Shown: positions 12,621 through 24,032, numbered from the stretch's first letter. The stretch is DNA of 64,000 nucleotides from Hygrophila difformis (GCA_030278955.1 JAOANR010000001.1:41194890-41258889), one strand, 5' to 3'. A program made the numbers and translations. Notes: generated by a model from the letters alone, not told the origin.

Positions 12621-13290
12621 TAAATTATACTAGATTATATCGAATAAAAGAGGAAGAGTGAAATCCTGAAATACTTGAATATTTTCCTTATTTAAATTGT
12701 GCCCTTAAATTATGTCTTGCGATTACTCTACCATGGAATTTGAATTATGCTCATGTGGAAATCCGTGTTTGGAATCATGCCATGTAATTATTAGTGGATG
12801 AAGGAATTAAATTGTATATTACCTATAAGCATGTTTTTACTAAATTTAATTAAAGGCTTTGAAACCTCAAGATCATGTTTGTGTTAACTTACTCAGCAAG
12901 TTTTTGCTGACCAAACCATTTTTTTTCTTTATCTTTCAGAGTTGAGAATTATGCATCGTCATATGCATACACGGGAAGTTTGGGATGATATATTATTTTG
13001 AATTATTTTGTATTAGACTAGATCTTGCATTAACGGGCCTGTTTAACCCGTGACTAGGCCATGTTGGCCTTATATTTAAATTCCGCTGCGATACATATAT
13101 GTAAATATTATTTTTCAGCTGCAACTTGATGTATTATTTTTAAATTATATATGAATGGGCTGTTTGAATGTTTAAAATTCTGAAAAACCATAGCCTTGCA
13201 TCTCTTTAGTGAGCTCGGAGAAACCGTGTCTTGCTAGGGAGGTGTGGCGGTGACACCCCGACCTGGGTGACCAAAAACCGGGGTGTTACA

Positions 13291-13405
13291 ATAATGCCAG
13301 AATCATTACAACCTCCCTCGCCCTCCGGATCCTCGCCGCCTCCTCGGCTGGTGTAAGGGGTTGCTGCGGCGTGTTCGAAGACGATCCCCCCTCTCTGTCA
13401 GACAT
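13291..13405 (-). pseudogene. second CACTA gene, first 37 codons only
   Basis: Begins MSDREGGSSSNTPQQPLTPA at 13405, right after a good acceptor (CCTTGTACAG), continues EEAARIRRAREVVMIL, and is cut at the LTR 1 border. The position downstream of the transposase and on the same strand fits the regulatory/TnpA-like or Transposase_24 gene of plant CACTA elements. Too little remains to name the family firmly. Confidence 0.5.
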
Positions 13406-13505
13406 CTGTACAAGGCCAAATTTATTAGGAATTAGCGATACTTCCAAATAAAACATATACACAGAAGTGAATTTTAATGCAAGTATATAAGACATCTATC
13501 ACATT

Positions 13506-14319
13506 TCAAATTTGGAAATCCTCGTGAGAAGTCTCCTGTGATGGATCATCCGGATCAGTGTCATCTGAACTAGAACCAGTGTCAGCCGAAGATTCTGAGA
13601 CAACATCATCATCCCGATGAAGGTCCATGTATTGGACAATGGTGTATGTTAGACGCTGCCTTCCAGACATGAAACTTGTAGTTTCGATACCCAGATGCTC
13701 TGGGGCGTCGACCTGAAACGCGTCGGGTTCTTCCCCAGCTTTCACGGTTATTACACCCCTAGGTTTCACCTTACATACCGCCAACCATTCATTCGTACCG
13801 GCACTTGAGCGTGTGGTTGGGAACGAAGCATAACACACCTGTTCCGCTTGGAAAGCATATATAAAAGGATCATATATTGGGAGGGACTTTGATTTGTTAA
13901 TCTCAACAAGCTTGTAGTTCAAATGGGCGCGTGTTCCAACACCTTCACGTGGATCAAACCATCTACATTTGAAGAAGGTAATTTGCTTGAGAGGCAGTGC
14001 CGGGTACTCTACAACAATGATCTCTTCGATTATCCCGTAGTAGTCTCCTGACGTGCTCGGGACGCAAACACCACTGTTGTAGGTCGATCTGTTCATGCCG
14101 TGTGATTCCGTATGAAATTTCATCCCATTAATGAAGTACATGCTATATGAATTACACGTGGGAAGTGGCCCCTGCGCTATATGGCTCAAACATGGATTTT
14201 CGGGTGGATTTTGAATCATATATTCCTCCAACCAACGAGGGAAATCGTCCGCTATTGCAGTTTGCATATCTGCCTCGCTTATTCTCGGCCGGATATTGTG
14301 TAGATGTTGTTCGTATTTC
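13506..14319 (-). CDS. CACTA transposase, last exon (DUF4216 domain)
   Basis: Exon of 814 nt after an AATAG acceptor at 14321-14320, reading KYEQHLHNIRPRISEADMQT. It contains the DUF4216 signature of CACTA transposases (GIIEEIIVVEYP, PLKQITFFKCRWFDP, GTRAHLNYKLVEIN, FIYAFQAEQVCYASFP) and ends with an acidic Ser/Asp-rich tail before TGA at 13506. It joins in phase to the exon ending at 16844 (and its copies ending 18404 and 19964), giving LVKYEQHL. The intron between them now holds solo LTR 2. Original exons of 2267, 315 and 814 nt would give about 1131 residues, normal for the family. Confidence 0.85.
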
Positions 14320-14914
14320 CTATTTGTATGAAGAGGACATTGTTATTATACAGAAAACATTGAAACATTAATTTTAATACCCGGAAATTTTCCAACATAA
14401 AATAAATACAATAAATAAAATAAATATAATAAATAAAGAAATAAATGTAGAGGAAATGAGAAATGGAATTTAAATTAAAAAGGAAACAAAATTCCGAGAA
14501 CCCGGGAAGCCGAAGACAATTTAATCGAATAAATGGTTACACGGGGACCCGACACCGATAGACTCAATAACTCGAGTCCAAATATAAATTTAGATCCAAA
14601 TAAAATTAAGATAGGAAATCGGAGCCCGAAGATACCCCGAAGATCATAAAACGGGAGCATAGAAGGATAGAAGTCCGAAAGAGAGGAGGAAAAGCACGAC
14701 GGATCGCACGACCCGCCCGGACCGAAGCCCAGGCGAGTTCGGCACGGTGGCCGCGCGGTCACAAGGGGAAGGGCGCGCCACGGCCGCGCCAAGCGACAGA
14801 TTCGCCCGTTGCGTGAATCTCTCGCCCGAACGCGGATTTTTCGACTTTCGGTTGAACATCTCTCGACCCAAGACCCTTGGGGTCAGATTTTGGACGCCCT
14901 AGGTCTTAGACATC

Positions 14915-14922
14915 TATAAATA
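14915..14922 (+). promoter_or_regulatory. TATA box of solo LTR 2
   Basis: TATAAATA in GACATCTATAAATAAGACC, about 540 bp into the LTR, at the place matching 11113 in LTR 1. Followed by a leader rich in GAAACCCTA. A likely U3/R promoter element. Confidence 0.55.
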
Positions 14923-15977
14923 AGACCTTCTAGGAGCTCCGAATACTTTTACGAAACCCTACAACTCTCTACACATTCGAAACCCTAAATCCGGAGTCGT
15001 CGGAGGCACGAAACCAAGGCGAACGCTGTTGGACGAAAATTCTAAGATCTCCATAGTCGTGGTAAGTCTCGATCCAATCCTTGTTCAATATACGATTCGA
15101 AAACGAATCCTAATCTTCTTCTTTTCTCTTCTACACCTCGTATTGGATCTAGATCGTAGAACCCGACGAACGGAGAGGAGAAACGGTGGACTGGAAGCCA
15201 CGCCTTCGAATAGACGATCCCGGATGTTCACAAACTCTGTAGGTTAACTCTTACATGGTTTTGGGATGAATTAAAACATTCAAAACTAAAAGATTAACAA
15301 GAAATCGAAAATCTGTCAATTTATACTTTCTACCTTCGCAACAGATTTGGTGAATTTTTCCGAACCTTAAAACGAATTCAAACGGAGAAACTTAAAACAC
15401 GAAAAACGTTCCTAAGGCTTAGATCTATCTACTGTAAATTTTTGAGAATTTTTAGAGATGATTTGATATGTGAAAACCAACCGAAACCGAACTGCTTGAA
15501 TCTAGATCTTGAAATTCTTGACAGAACTTAGGAATGATCTTGATCACGTTTTTGACATAGGATCTAGACGTTTTAGATCTTTGGCCGAACATGAAAGTCG
15601 TAGATAATTGTCTTAAGATGATCTCTGTAAAATTTCATCAAATTTGGAGTTGAATTGCTATGGTAGAATTCGAAATCTTTAAACTGTGATACATTAAATT
15701 TGGACAGAATTGTTCTTCTGCGAAAATTGGTGATTTTGACCTATTTAGGTATCTCGGATTGAAAAAGTTAAAACACGAAAGTTGTAGATCTCGACGTTTC
15801 TGAGTCATTCGTGAAATTTTGGAATTTTTGAAATTAAATCTGAATTTAGACGAATTTTAGAGTAAACTATTGTTGACCGAGTCAAATCTTGAAAATCTTG
15901 TTGAACGGTGAAATTAGCCTTTAAGGTTTAAACGATTGGGAATTCGTTTGAAATAAAATACACATGAAATATACTGC

Positions 15978-16131
15978 TTGCCGAAAGGCAATTGAAATAT
16001 CCTGCTTGCCGAAAGGCAATTGAAATATCCTGCTTGCCGAAAGGCAATTGAAATATAATGCTTGCCGAAAGGCAATTGAGATATAACGCTTGCCGGAAGG
16101 CAATTGATAAATAAAACTTGCCGAATGGCGA
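15978..16131 (+). repeat. six-unit 28-bp minisatellite of GNRA-loop hairpins in LTR 2
   Basis: Hairpin cores start at 15978, 16006, 16034, 16062, 16090 and 16118, an exact 28-bp period. Units 1-4 are TTGCC-GAAA-GGCAA (5-bp perfect stem, GAAA loop). Unit 5 is TTGCC-GGAA-GGCAA, still a GNRA loop with an intact stem. Unit 6 is TTGCC-GAAT-GGCGA, where the stem survives through a U-G wobble in RNA. The 14-bp linkers are AT-rich (ATTGAAATATCCTGC-like). The array occupies the place where LTR 1 has its B-box-like array. Confidence 0.9.
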
Positions 16132-16843
16132 TTGAAATATAAACTTGAAACATGAGACATGAGATATGAAACTAGGAGACTCGAAAATTGTTCATTTTAG
16201 ATTATGCCTTAAAGTATGTCTTGCAATTGTTTTACTTTGCGAATTATATTTATGATCTTATGAAATCTCGGTCTTTTAAATTATGCCATTATAATTATTG
16301 TTAGCTAAATAAGTTAAATTATGTGGTGTTGTGCACATGTGTTCTTTAAATATTAAATAATGGCTTTGGAACCCCATAGTTATGTATGTGTTAACTTACT
16401 CAGCACGTAGTGCTGACCAAACCATTTTTATTTCTTTTTCCTCCAGAGTTGAGAATTATGCATCGTCATATGCATACACGGGAAGCTTGGGATGATATAT
16501 TATTTTGAATTTTTGTATTAGACTAGATCTTGCATGAACGGGCCTGTTTAACCCGTGATTAGGCCATGTTGGCCCTATAATTAAATTCCGCTGCGATACA
16601 TATATGTAAATATTATCTTCCGCTGCAACTTTGATGTATTTTTTTTAAAATTATATATAAATGGGCTGTTTGAATGTTTTAAATTCTGAAAAACCATAGC
16701 CTTGCATCTCTTTAGCAAGCTCGGAGAAACCGTGTCTTGCTAGGGGGATGTGGCGGTGACATCCCGACCTGGGTGACCAAAAACCGGGGTGTTACATTAA
16801 TTTAGCTATCTCATCCTAACAACAAATTTTATTATGTACTTAC

Positions 16844-18269
16844 ACGAGATAATGGTCCCTATCTTTGCAATTCATGAGGAGGTAATTGTGAATGGCTTTT
16901 AACTCTTGTACCGACAACAGTCTCTTCTTAGACTTTCCTTGGGCTCGACCCGCATATTTGAATATGCTTGGAAGACGTTCGTCGTATTGAATTGAGCCTC
17001 CATCATCGTTCCTTGGCACATTCCTCTCGCGCGTGAATACATGCCTCTCAAAGTAATGAGAGCAGAAAATTGATGCCTCACGAACCATATATGCATTACA
17101 AATGCTACCTTCAACGTGTGCCTTGTTACGCACGGTACGCTTTAATCGGTTGAGATATCTAGAATAACAATGGTAGATATGGATTAAATGTAGGACAATT
17201 CTGTGATCAATATGTAATACATTTAAGAAATAACAACATATAAATAATACCTTTCATAGGGGTACATCCATCTGAATTGAACGGGACCGGAAAGTGAAGC
17301 TTCGAAAGGCAAGTGGACAGGTAAATGTTCCATGCAATCAAAGAAGGCTGGTGGGAAGATTGTCTCCAACTTACAAAGGACTACTGGAATATCTATGGCT
17401 AGCCTCTCTATATCCGACATTTTCAATGTCTTCGCAGTTAGGGTGCGGAAAACATTGCACAATTCTGTAATAGGTTCCCACACACTTTTAGGAAGTAGTT
17501 CCCGCCATCCAATTGGTAGAAGCCGCTGCAAGAATATATGGCAATCATGACTTTTCATGCCAAACATTTGATGTTTGTTCATGTCTACACATCTACCTAG
17601 GTTGGATACACAACCATCCGGAAATTTTAAACTTGCGACCCATTTCAAAAACACGTCCCTCTTATCCTTATCCATTGTGTACACTGCCTTTGCATATTTC
17701 CCTGTCCGGGGGTCCCTATGCAATTCGGGTCTGTTACACATGGCAACAATGCCCTCGCGTGCTTTCACATTGTCTTTGGTCTTCCCCTGCACATCCATCA
17801 CAGTATTGAACACATTTTCAAACACATTCTTTTCAATATGCATGACATCCAGATTGTGTCGAACCAAATTCGTCTTCCAATATGGTAGATCCCAGAATAT
17901 GCTCCTCTTTTTCCATCCACATGTCTTGCTTATTACTGTATTCTCCTCCTCTCCCCCTATTTCGGTAACACGCCGTAGGCCAAGTGTTTCTATTTCATTC
18001 AATACTTCTTCGACAGTCCTATGCCTCGGTGGCATTCCATGCTCCTCCCGATCCTTTTTGAATTTTGACTTATCCAGTCTAAAAGGATGATCGGAAGGGA
18101 GGAACCTCCTATGCGTATCAAACGACGACTGTTTCCCACCCTCTTTAAGCCGTGTAGATTCTGTTTCTTCCATACATACTGGGCACGCTGTTTTCCCATA
18201 AGTGCTCCAACCCGACAACATAGCATACGCCGGGAAATCACCAATCGTCCACATCAATGCCGCTTTCAA
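16844..18269 (-). pseudogene. truncated CACTA transposase, repeat unit 1
   Basis: Begins inside TNP2 (AALMWTIGDFPAYAMLSGWS) and runs through the tnp2 core, the DUF4218 region and exon 2 (exon end 17251, intron to 17159, exon 17158-16844). The N-terminal 400+ residues are absent because the unit starts at the duplication junction. This is the unit directly next to LTR 2 and in splicing reach of the last exon at 14319. Confidence 0.85.
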
Positions 18270-18403
18270 CTGAAAGTTCTGTTTTCATACCGTGTCTTGC
18301 TAGGGGGATGTGGCGGTGACATCCCGACCTGGGTGACCAAAAACCGGGGTGTTACATTAATTTAGCTATCTCATCCTAACAACAAATTTTATTATGTACT
18401 TAC

Positions 18404-19829
18404 ACGAGATAATGGTCCCTATCTTTGCAATTCATGAGGAGGTAATTGTGAATGGCTTTTAACTCTTGTACCGACAACAGTCTCTTCTTAGACTTTCCTT
18501 GGGCTCGACCCGCATATTTGAATATGCTTGGAAGACGTTCGTCGTATTGAATTGAGCCTCCATCATCGTTCCTTGGCACATTCCTCTCGCGCGTGAATAC
18601 ATGCCTCTCAAAGTAATGAGAGCAGAAAATTGATGCCTCACGAACCATATATGCATTACAAATGCTACCTTCAACGTGTGCCTTGTTACGCACGGTACGC
18701 TTTAATCGGTTGAGATATCTAGAATAACAATGGTAGATATGGATTAAATGTAGGACAATTCTGTGATCAATATGTAATACATTTAAGAAATAACAACATA
18801 TAAATAATACCTTTCATAGGGGTACATCCATCTGAATTGAACGGGACCGGAAAGTGAAGCTTCGAAAGGCAAGTGGACAGGTAAATGTTCCATGCAATCA
18901 AAGAAGGCTGGTGGGAAGATTGTCTCCAACTTACAAAGGACTACTGGAATATCTATGGCTAGCCTCTCTATATCCGACATTTTCAATGTCTTCGCAGTTA
19001 GGGTGCGGAAAACATTGCACAATTCTGTAATAGGTTCCCACACACTTTTAGGAAGTAGTTCCCGCCATCCAATTGGTAGAAGCCGCTGCAAGAATATATG
19101 GCAATCATGACTTTTCATGCCAAACATTTGATGTTTGTTCATGTCTACACATCTACCTAGGTTGGATACACAACCATCCGGAAATTTTAAACTTGCGACC
19201 CATTTCAAAAACACGTCCCTCTTATCCTTATCCATTGTGTACACTGCCTTTGCATATTTCCCTGTCCGGGGGTCCCTATGCAATTCGGGTCTGTTACACA
19301 TGGCAACAATGCCCTCGCGTGCTTTCACATTGTCTTTGGTCTTCCCCTGCACATCCATCACAGTATTGAACACATTTTCAAACACATTCTTTTCAATATG
19401 CATGACATCCAGATTGTGTCGAACCAAATTCGTCTTCCAATATGGTAGATCCCAGAATATGCTCCTCTTTTTCCATCCACATGTCTTGCTTATTACTGTA
19501 TTCTCCTCCTCTCCCCCTATTTCGGTAACACGCCGTAGGCCAAGTGTTTCTATTTCATTCAATACTTCTTCGACAGTCCTATGCCTCGGTGGCATTCCAT
19601 GCTCCTCCCGATCCTTTTTGAATTTTGACTTATCCAGTCTAAAAGGATGATCGGAAGGGAGGAACCTCCTATGCGTATCAAACGACGACTGTTTCCCACC
19701 CTCTTTAAGCCGTGTAGATTCTGTTTCTTCCATACATACTGGGCACGCTGTTTTCCCATAAGTGCTCCAACCCGACAACATAGCATACGCCGGGAAATCA
19801 CCAATCGTCCACATCAATGCCGCTTTCAA
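18404..19829 (-). pseudogene. truncated CACTA transposase, repeat unit 2
   Basis: Same content as unit 1, shifted by 1560 bp, with the same Asn in CVSNLGRCVDM where the full-length copy has Asp. A 68-bp LTR fragment (18289-18356) separates it from unit 1. It has no start region and no last exon of its own. Confidence 0.85.
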
Positions 19830-19963
19830 CTGAAAGTTCTGTTTTCATACCGTGTCTTGCTAGGGGGATGTGGCGGTGACATCCCGACCTGGGTGACCAA
19901 AAACCGGGGTGTTACATTAATTTAGCTATCTCATCCTAACAACAAATTTTATTATGTACTTAC

Positions 19964-22637
19964 ACGAGATAATGGTCCCTATCTTTGCAATTCATGAGGA
20001 GGTAATTGTGAATGGCTTTTAACTCTTGTACCGACAACAGTCTCTTCTTAGACTTTCCTTGGGCTCGACCCGCATATTTGAATATGCTTGGAAGACGTTC
20101 GTCGTATTGAATTGAGCCTCCATCATCGTTCCTTGGCACATTCCTCTCGCGCGTGAATACATGCCTCTCAAAGTAATGAGAGCAGAAAATTGATGCCTCA
20201 CGAACCATATATGCATTACAAATGCTACCTTCAACGTGTGCCTTGTTACGCACGGTACGCTTTAATCGGTTGAGATATCTAGAATAACAATGGTAGATAT
20301 GGATTAAATGTAGGACAATTCTGTGATCAATATGTAATACATTTAAGAAATAACAACATATAAATAATACCTTTCATAGGGGTACATCCATCTGAATTGA
20401 ACGGGACCGGAAAGTGAAGCTTCGAAAGGCAAGTGGACAGGTAAATGTTCCATGCAATCAAAGAAGGCTGGTGGGAAGATTGTCTCCAACTTACAAAGGA
20501 CTACTGGAATATCTATGGCTAGCCTCTCTATATCCGACATTTTCAATGTCTTCGCAGTTAGGGTGCGGAAAACATTGCACAATTCTGTAATAGGTTCCCA
20601 CACACTTTTAGGAAGTAGTTCCCGCCATCCAATTGGTAGAAGCCGCTGCAAGAATATATGGCAATCATGACTTTTCATGCCAAACATTTGATGTTTGTTC
20701 ATGTCTACACATCTACCTAGGTCGGATACACAACCATCCGGAAATTTTAAACTTGCGACCCATTTCAAAAACACGTCCCTCTTATCCTTATCCATTGTGT
20801 ACACTGCCTTTGCATATTTCCCTGTCCGGGGGTCCCTATGCAATTCGGGTCTGTTACACATGGCAACAATGCCCTCGCGTGCTTTCACATTGTCTTTGGT
20901 CTTCCCCTGCACATCCATCACAGTATTGAACACATTTTCAAACACATTCTTTTCAATATGCATGACATCCAGATTGTGTCGAACCAAATTCGTCTTCCAA
21001 TATGGTAGATCCCAGAATATGCTCCTCTTTTTCCATCCACATGTCTTGCTTATTACTGTATTCTCCTCCTCTCCCCCTATTTCGGTAACACGCCGTAGGC
21101 CAAGTGTTTCTATTTCATTCAATACTTCTTCGACAGTCCTATGCCTCGGTGGCATTCCATGCTCCTCCCGATCCTTTTTGAATTTTGACTTATCCAGTCT
21201 AAAAGGATGATCGGAAGGGAGGAACCTCCTATGCGTATCAAACGACGACTGTTTCCCACCCTCTTTAAGCCGTGTAGATTCTGTTTCTTCCATACATACT
21301 GGGCACGCTGTTTTCCCATAAGTGCTCCAACCCGACAACATAGCATACGCCGGGAAATCACCAATCGTCCACATCAATGCCGCTTTCAACTGAAAGTTCT
21401 GTTTTCTACACGTGTCATATGTTGTGACCCCAACATCCCATAACTCCTGGAGCTCGTCGATTAGGGGTTGTAGGTAAACATCGATCCTCTGTTTTGGGCT
21501 TGATTTCCCAGGAATTATGCAAGTCAAAAACATATATTCATCCTTCATACACATATCAGGAGGGAGATTGTAAGGTGTCAATATGACTGGCCAGCAAGAG
21601 TATTGGGAGCCCGATTGACCAAACGGTTGAAAACCATCCGTACATAAGCCCAATCGGACATTCCGACCCTCCGTACTAAAATCTGGGTGAACTGTATCAA
21701 AGTCCTTCCAAGCCTTCGAGTCACAAGGGTGACACATCTCCCCGGACGAGCCATGATGATGTCCGACATGCCACGTCATATGCTTCGCAGTCGCCTCAGA
21801 AGCATACAATCTCTTCAATCTGTTTTTGAGTGGAAAATAGAACATATATTTTCGTGCAATCCGTGAATTTGAACTCCCTTCTCTATAGCGAGACTCGTCA
21901 CAAAACTTACATCTATCTAAGTCCGCATCATCGCGCCAGAATAACATACACCCTTTGCCACAACAATCAATTTTCTGAATGGGTAACCCCAATCCCTCTA
22001 GTAGTTTCTTAGCCTCGTAAAAATTCTTAACCATGGAATTATCCTCGGGGAGTGTGTCAATAATTAGTTGGCACAAAGTATCTAAGCACCTCTCCGATAA
22101 ATTGTGTTCAGCTTTAATATTCAATAACCTCGCAATAGTGGACAGAAGGGTCATTTTCTTGCAGCCAGGCCACAAATCCTTGTCTGCCGCCTCCAACATA
22201 CGAAAAAAAAATTTCTCCTGTGCATTAGGCTCCTCTGGAGGCCTCGGTACATCTTCATCCTCATGTGATACTGTGTGGGGGATACCAAATCCCGTTCCAT
22301 CGCACAACATTTGTATGTAGTCACTTTCATGTGCCGACGATGATGCTGTGCCCACATCATCCTCGTAGTACCGACTAAATTGATGTGGCTCACCGTGACA
22401 CATCCACCTCTCGTAGTTGGAGACAAATCCATAACGCTTTAAATGATACCTAATGTCATCATCTACTTGAAAAAATCTGTTCCTACATTTATTACACGGA
22501 CACCTTAATCTTCCTTGGGCTCTATCCGCATCTGAGTTCTGATGAGACATCCTTATAAATAATTCAACTCCATTCTTAAATTCAGTCGTTAGTTCTCCAA
22601 GTTCACGGCAAGAGCGGTACATCCAACTTCGGTCCAT
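19964..22637 (-). CDS. CACTA transposase (TNP2), exons 1 and 2
   Basis: Cuts and joins CACTA ends. Exon 1 (22637-20371) starts MDRSWMYRSCRELGELTTEF. Residues about 3-90 form the transposase-associated domain with Cys/His metal-binding residues (CPCNKCRN, HLKRYGF). Residues about 300-560 form the TNP2 core: HPDFSTEGRNVRLGLCTDGF (Asp of the DDE-type site), KTACPVCMEET, RSIFWDLPYWKTNLVRHNLD and DVMHIEKNVFENVF. A DUF4218 region follows (MKSHDCHIFLQRLLPIGWRE, PVHLPFEASLSGPVQFRWMY). Exon 2 (20278-19964) reads YLNRLKRTVRNKAHVEGSIC. Both are open and join in frame. The last exon is now 5.6 kb away, behind two truncated units and LTR 2, so a full-length protein could only be made by skipping these. 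Confidence 0.9.
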
Positions 22638-24032
22638 TCCTACGAATATTATAATACGTCCCTAAATTATATATTACATTACTTCATCAAGGAATAGTTA
22701 CAACTTCGATATTAGTGATCACTCATTTCAATTCATCAGATCATGGTTAGTTCTTTTTAATCGTTTTCTATTAGAACAAATATTTTGATTTGTCTTACTA
22801 CCATAAAAATCTTATATAATGTTTTATAACAACTAATTATGACATGGATACTCAGAATTGCAGCTAGAAGTAGATAGGTTCAAACAAAACTCAAACCATG
22901 GGACGTAATATTCTTTAATAATCAAAGTCCCCGATTGAATAATATTAAATGAATAAATTAAAAAAAATGGATTTAAAGTAAACAAACTATGAAACTTATA
23001 AAATCTTAGAAATTGTTATAGTACATTAAAAAAACATAGATCATAATATCTTACCTTGCTCTACGAGATATCAATGCAGATCGGCCGTTGCATTGGATAT
23101 TGCAAACCCCCAAGTGTCTCTGACAATGCAATATCCCAAATTAAAAACTTGAAAAATAAGCAATTTTCGGAAATAATACAACATCCAATTGAACATTAAT
23201 ATTTAACATAAATAAACAAACCATAAAAACATGTGGAATAGAATAGCAAAAACAATTAATCAAACTCCAACAATACATATAACTACTAGATAAACAACCT
23301 ACAAAATGCAACGAGAACAACGCATAATATTCAACACGACTTAAATTCCTCATACGACATCCAAATTGAGCCAACCAAGTCTAAAGAATCCAAGTATCGC
23401 CCACACAAACAACAATCCAAAAAATATATTCGGCATAGAAGAAATTCATTGTCTTGAGCATTCGAATATCTACGGTTCATCCTATTGCAAATAATATTGA
23501 AAGCACGAATGAAAACAACATAAATGATTGCAAAGAGGTAGATTTCAACATAATAATCATCAACTAAAAAAAAAAAAAAAACAGAAAGCAGCACTGCCAC
23601 TACGAAGGAGAAAAAAAAATTTGGGCAACATTGCATATGATACACGAATAGAACACCAATCGAATACACATTGGAGTATATCGAATAAATAGAACAACAA
23701 TCGAATAGGATTTTGGAAGAAATTTGGGCAATCGAATACCTTGTTCCAAGTCGAGATTGCTGCGTTCATGGGGGTGGCCGGAAAGCTAATGGCTCCTCCT
23801 TGCCTCGCTGTGACCGGCGGCGTGAGGGACGGGCGGCGGACGACGGCGGCGCGCGGCGGAGGAGATGGCAGCGGCGGCTCGACTGGAAAACTCTCCCCAA
23901 ACTTTGCTCGAATGCCGCGCGAATGGAGAGGGCGACGGCGGCGTCGTGGTCGGCGGCGGAGGTCGGCGGTCGGTGGCGGTCGGGGCTGTGGTCGGGGGGC
24001 TCGCCGTGAATCGCTCGGAGGGAGGGAGTAAA
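22638..24032. other. CACTA 5' region upstream of the transposase
   Basis: AT-rich from 22640 to about 23700, then very GC-rich (23750-24030) with many CGGCGG and GGTCGG motifs like the subterminal region at 34040-34240. It is interrupted at 24032 by the gypsy element. Open frames in the GC-rich part exist on several frames and look like composition effects. Likely the promoter/5'-UTR and start of the subterminal repeat region. Confidence 0.55.

Larger units (their letters stand above)
10572..13290 (+). mobile_element. solo LTR 1, Ty3/Gypsy-type (TGTAATACCC...GGGTGTTACA)
   Basis: A 2719-bp stretch beginning TGTAATACCCG and ending GGGGTGTTACA, with a 5-bp direct repeat ATAAT immediately outside each end (10567-10571 and 13291-13295). 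No internal retroelement genes follow, so it is a solo LTR. Plus orientation is inferred from a TATA box (11113-11118) and from its likeness to solo LTR 2. Homologous to LTR 2 along most of its length (first ~500 bp, the GAAACCCTA block, CTCAGCA..TGCTGACC, and the last ~300 bp) but clearly diverged. The middle holds a minisatellite that LTR 2 lacks. It sits where the F-box B gene meets the broken left end of the CACTA element. Confidence 0.85.
14373..16796 (+). mobile_element. solo LTR 2, same family as LTR 1, in a transposase intron
   Basis: A 2424-bp element from TTTAATACCCGG (the second base of the usual TGTAATACCC is mutated) to GGGGTGTTACA, with a 5-bp TSD TTAAT at 14368-14372 and 16797-16801. 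No internal genes. Related to LTR 1 at both ends and in blocks between, but diverged, with a different minisatellite in the middle. Plus orientation from the TATA box at 14915. Its last 68 bp (16729-16796) were copied along with CACTA sequence into two further tandem units to the right. Confidence 0.9.
16729..21406. repeat. 1560-bp tandem triplication (LTR 2 end plus CACTA transposase exons)
   Basis: Units 16729-18288, 18289-19848 and 19849-21406 are virtually identical. Each starts with the last 68 bp of solo LTR 2 (ACCGTGTCTTGC...GTTACA), then TTAAT, then exon 2, an intron and the 3' part of exon 1 of the transposase. The junction reads GTTCTGTTTTC-AT-ACCGTGTC. Both parent sequences have CGTGTC close to the breakpoint (CTACACGTGTC in CACTA, GAAACCGTGTC in the LTR), so microhomology with a small filler is likely. 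One difference was noticed: units 1 and 2 have GGTTGG (Asn codon) where unit 3 has GGTCGG (Asp codon), near 17602, 19162 and 20722. Confidence 0.95.

Noticed and set aside
15978..16131. 28-bp repeats resembling a CRISPR array
   Set aside because: The 28-bp period is the whole unit; there are no variable spacers, and the setting is a plant LTR.
17575..18090. Plus-strand open frames of 72-171 codons repeated three times (17.3-21.2 kb)
   Set aside because: They are antisense shadows of the TNP2 transposase exon and repeat only because the exon is triplicated.
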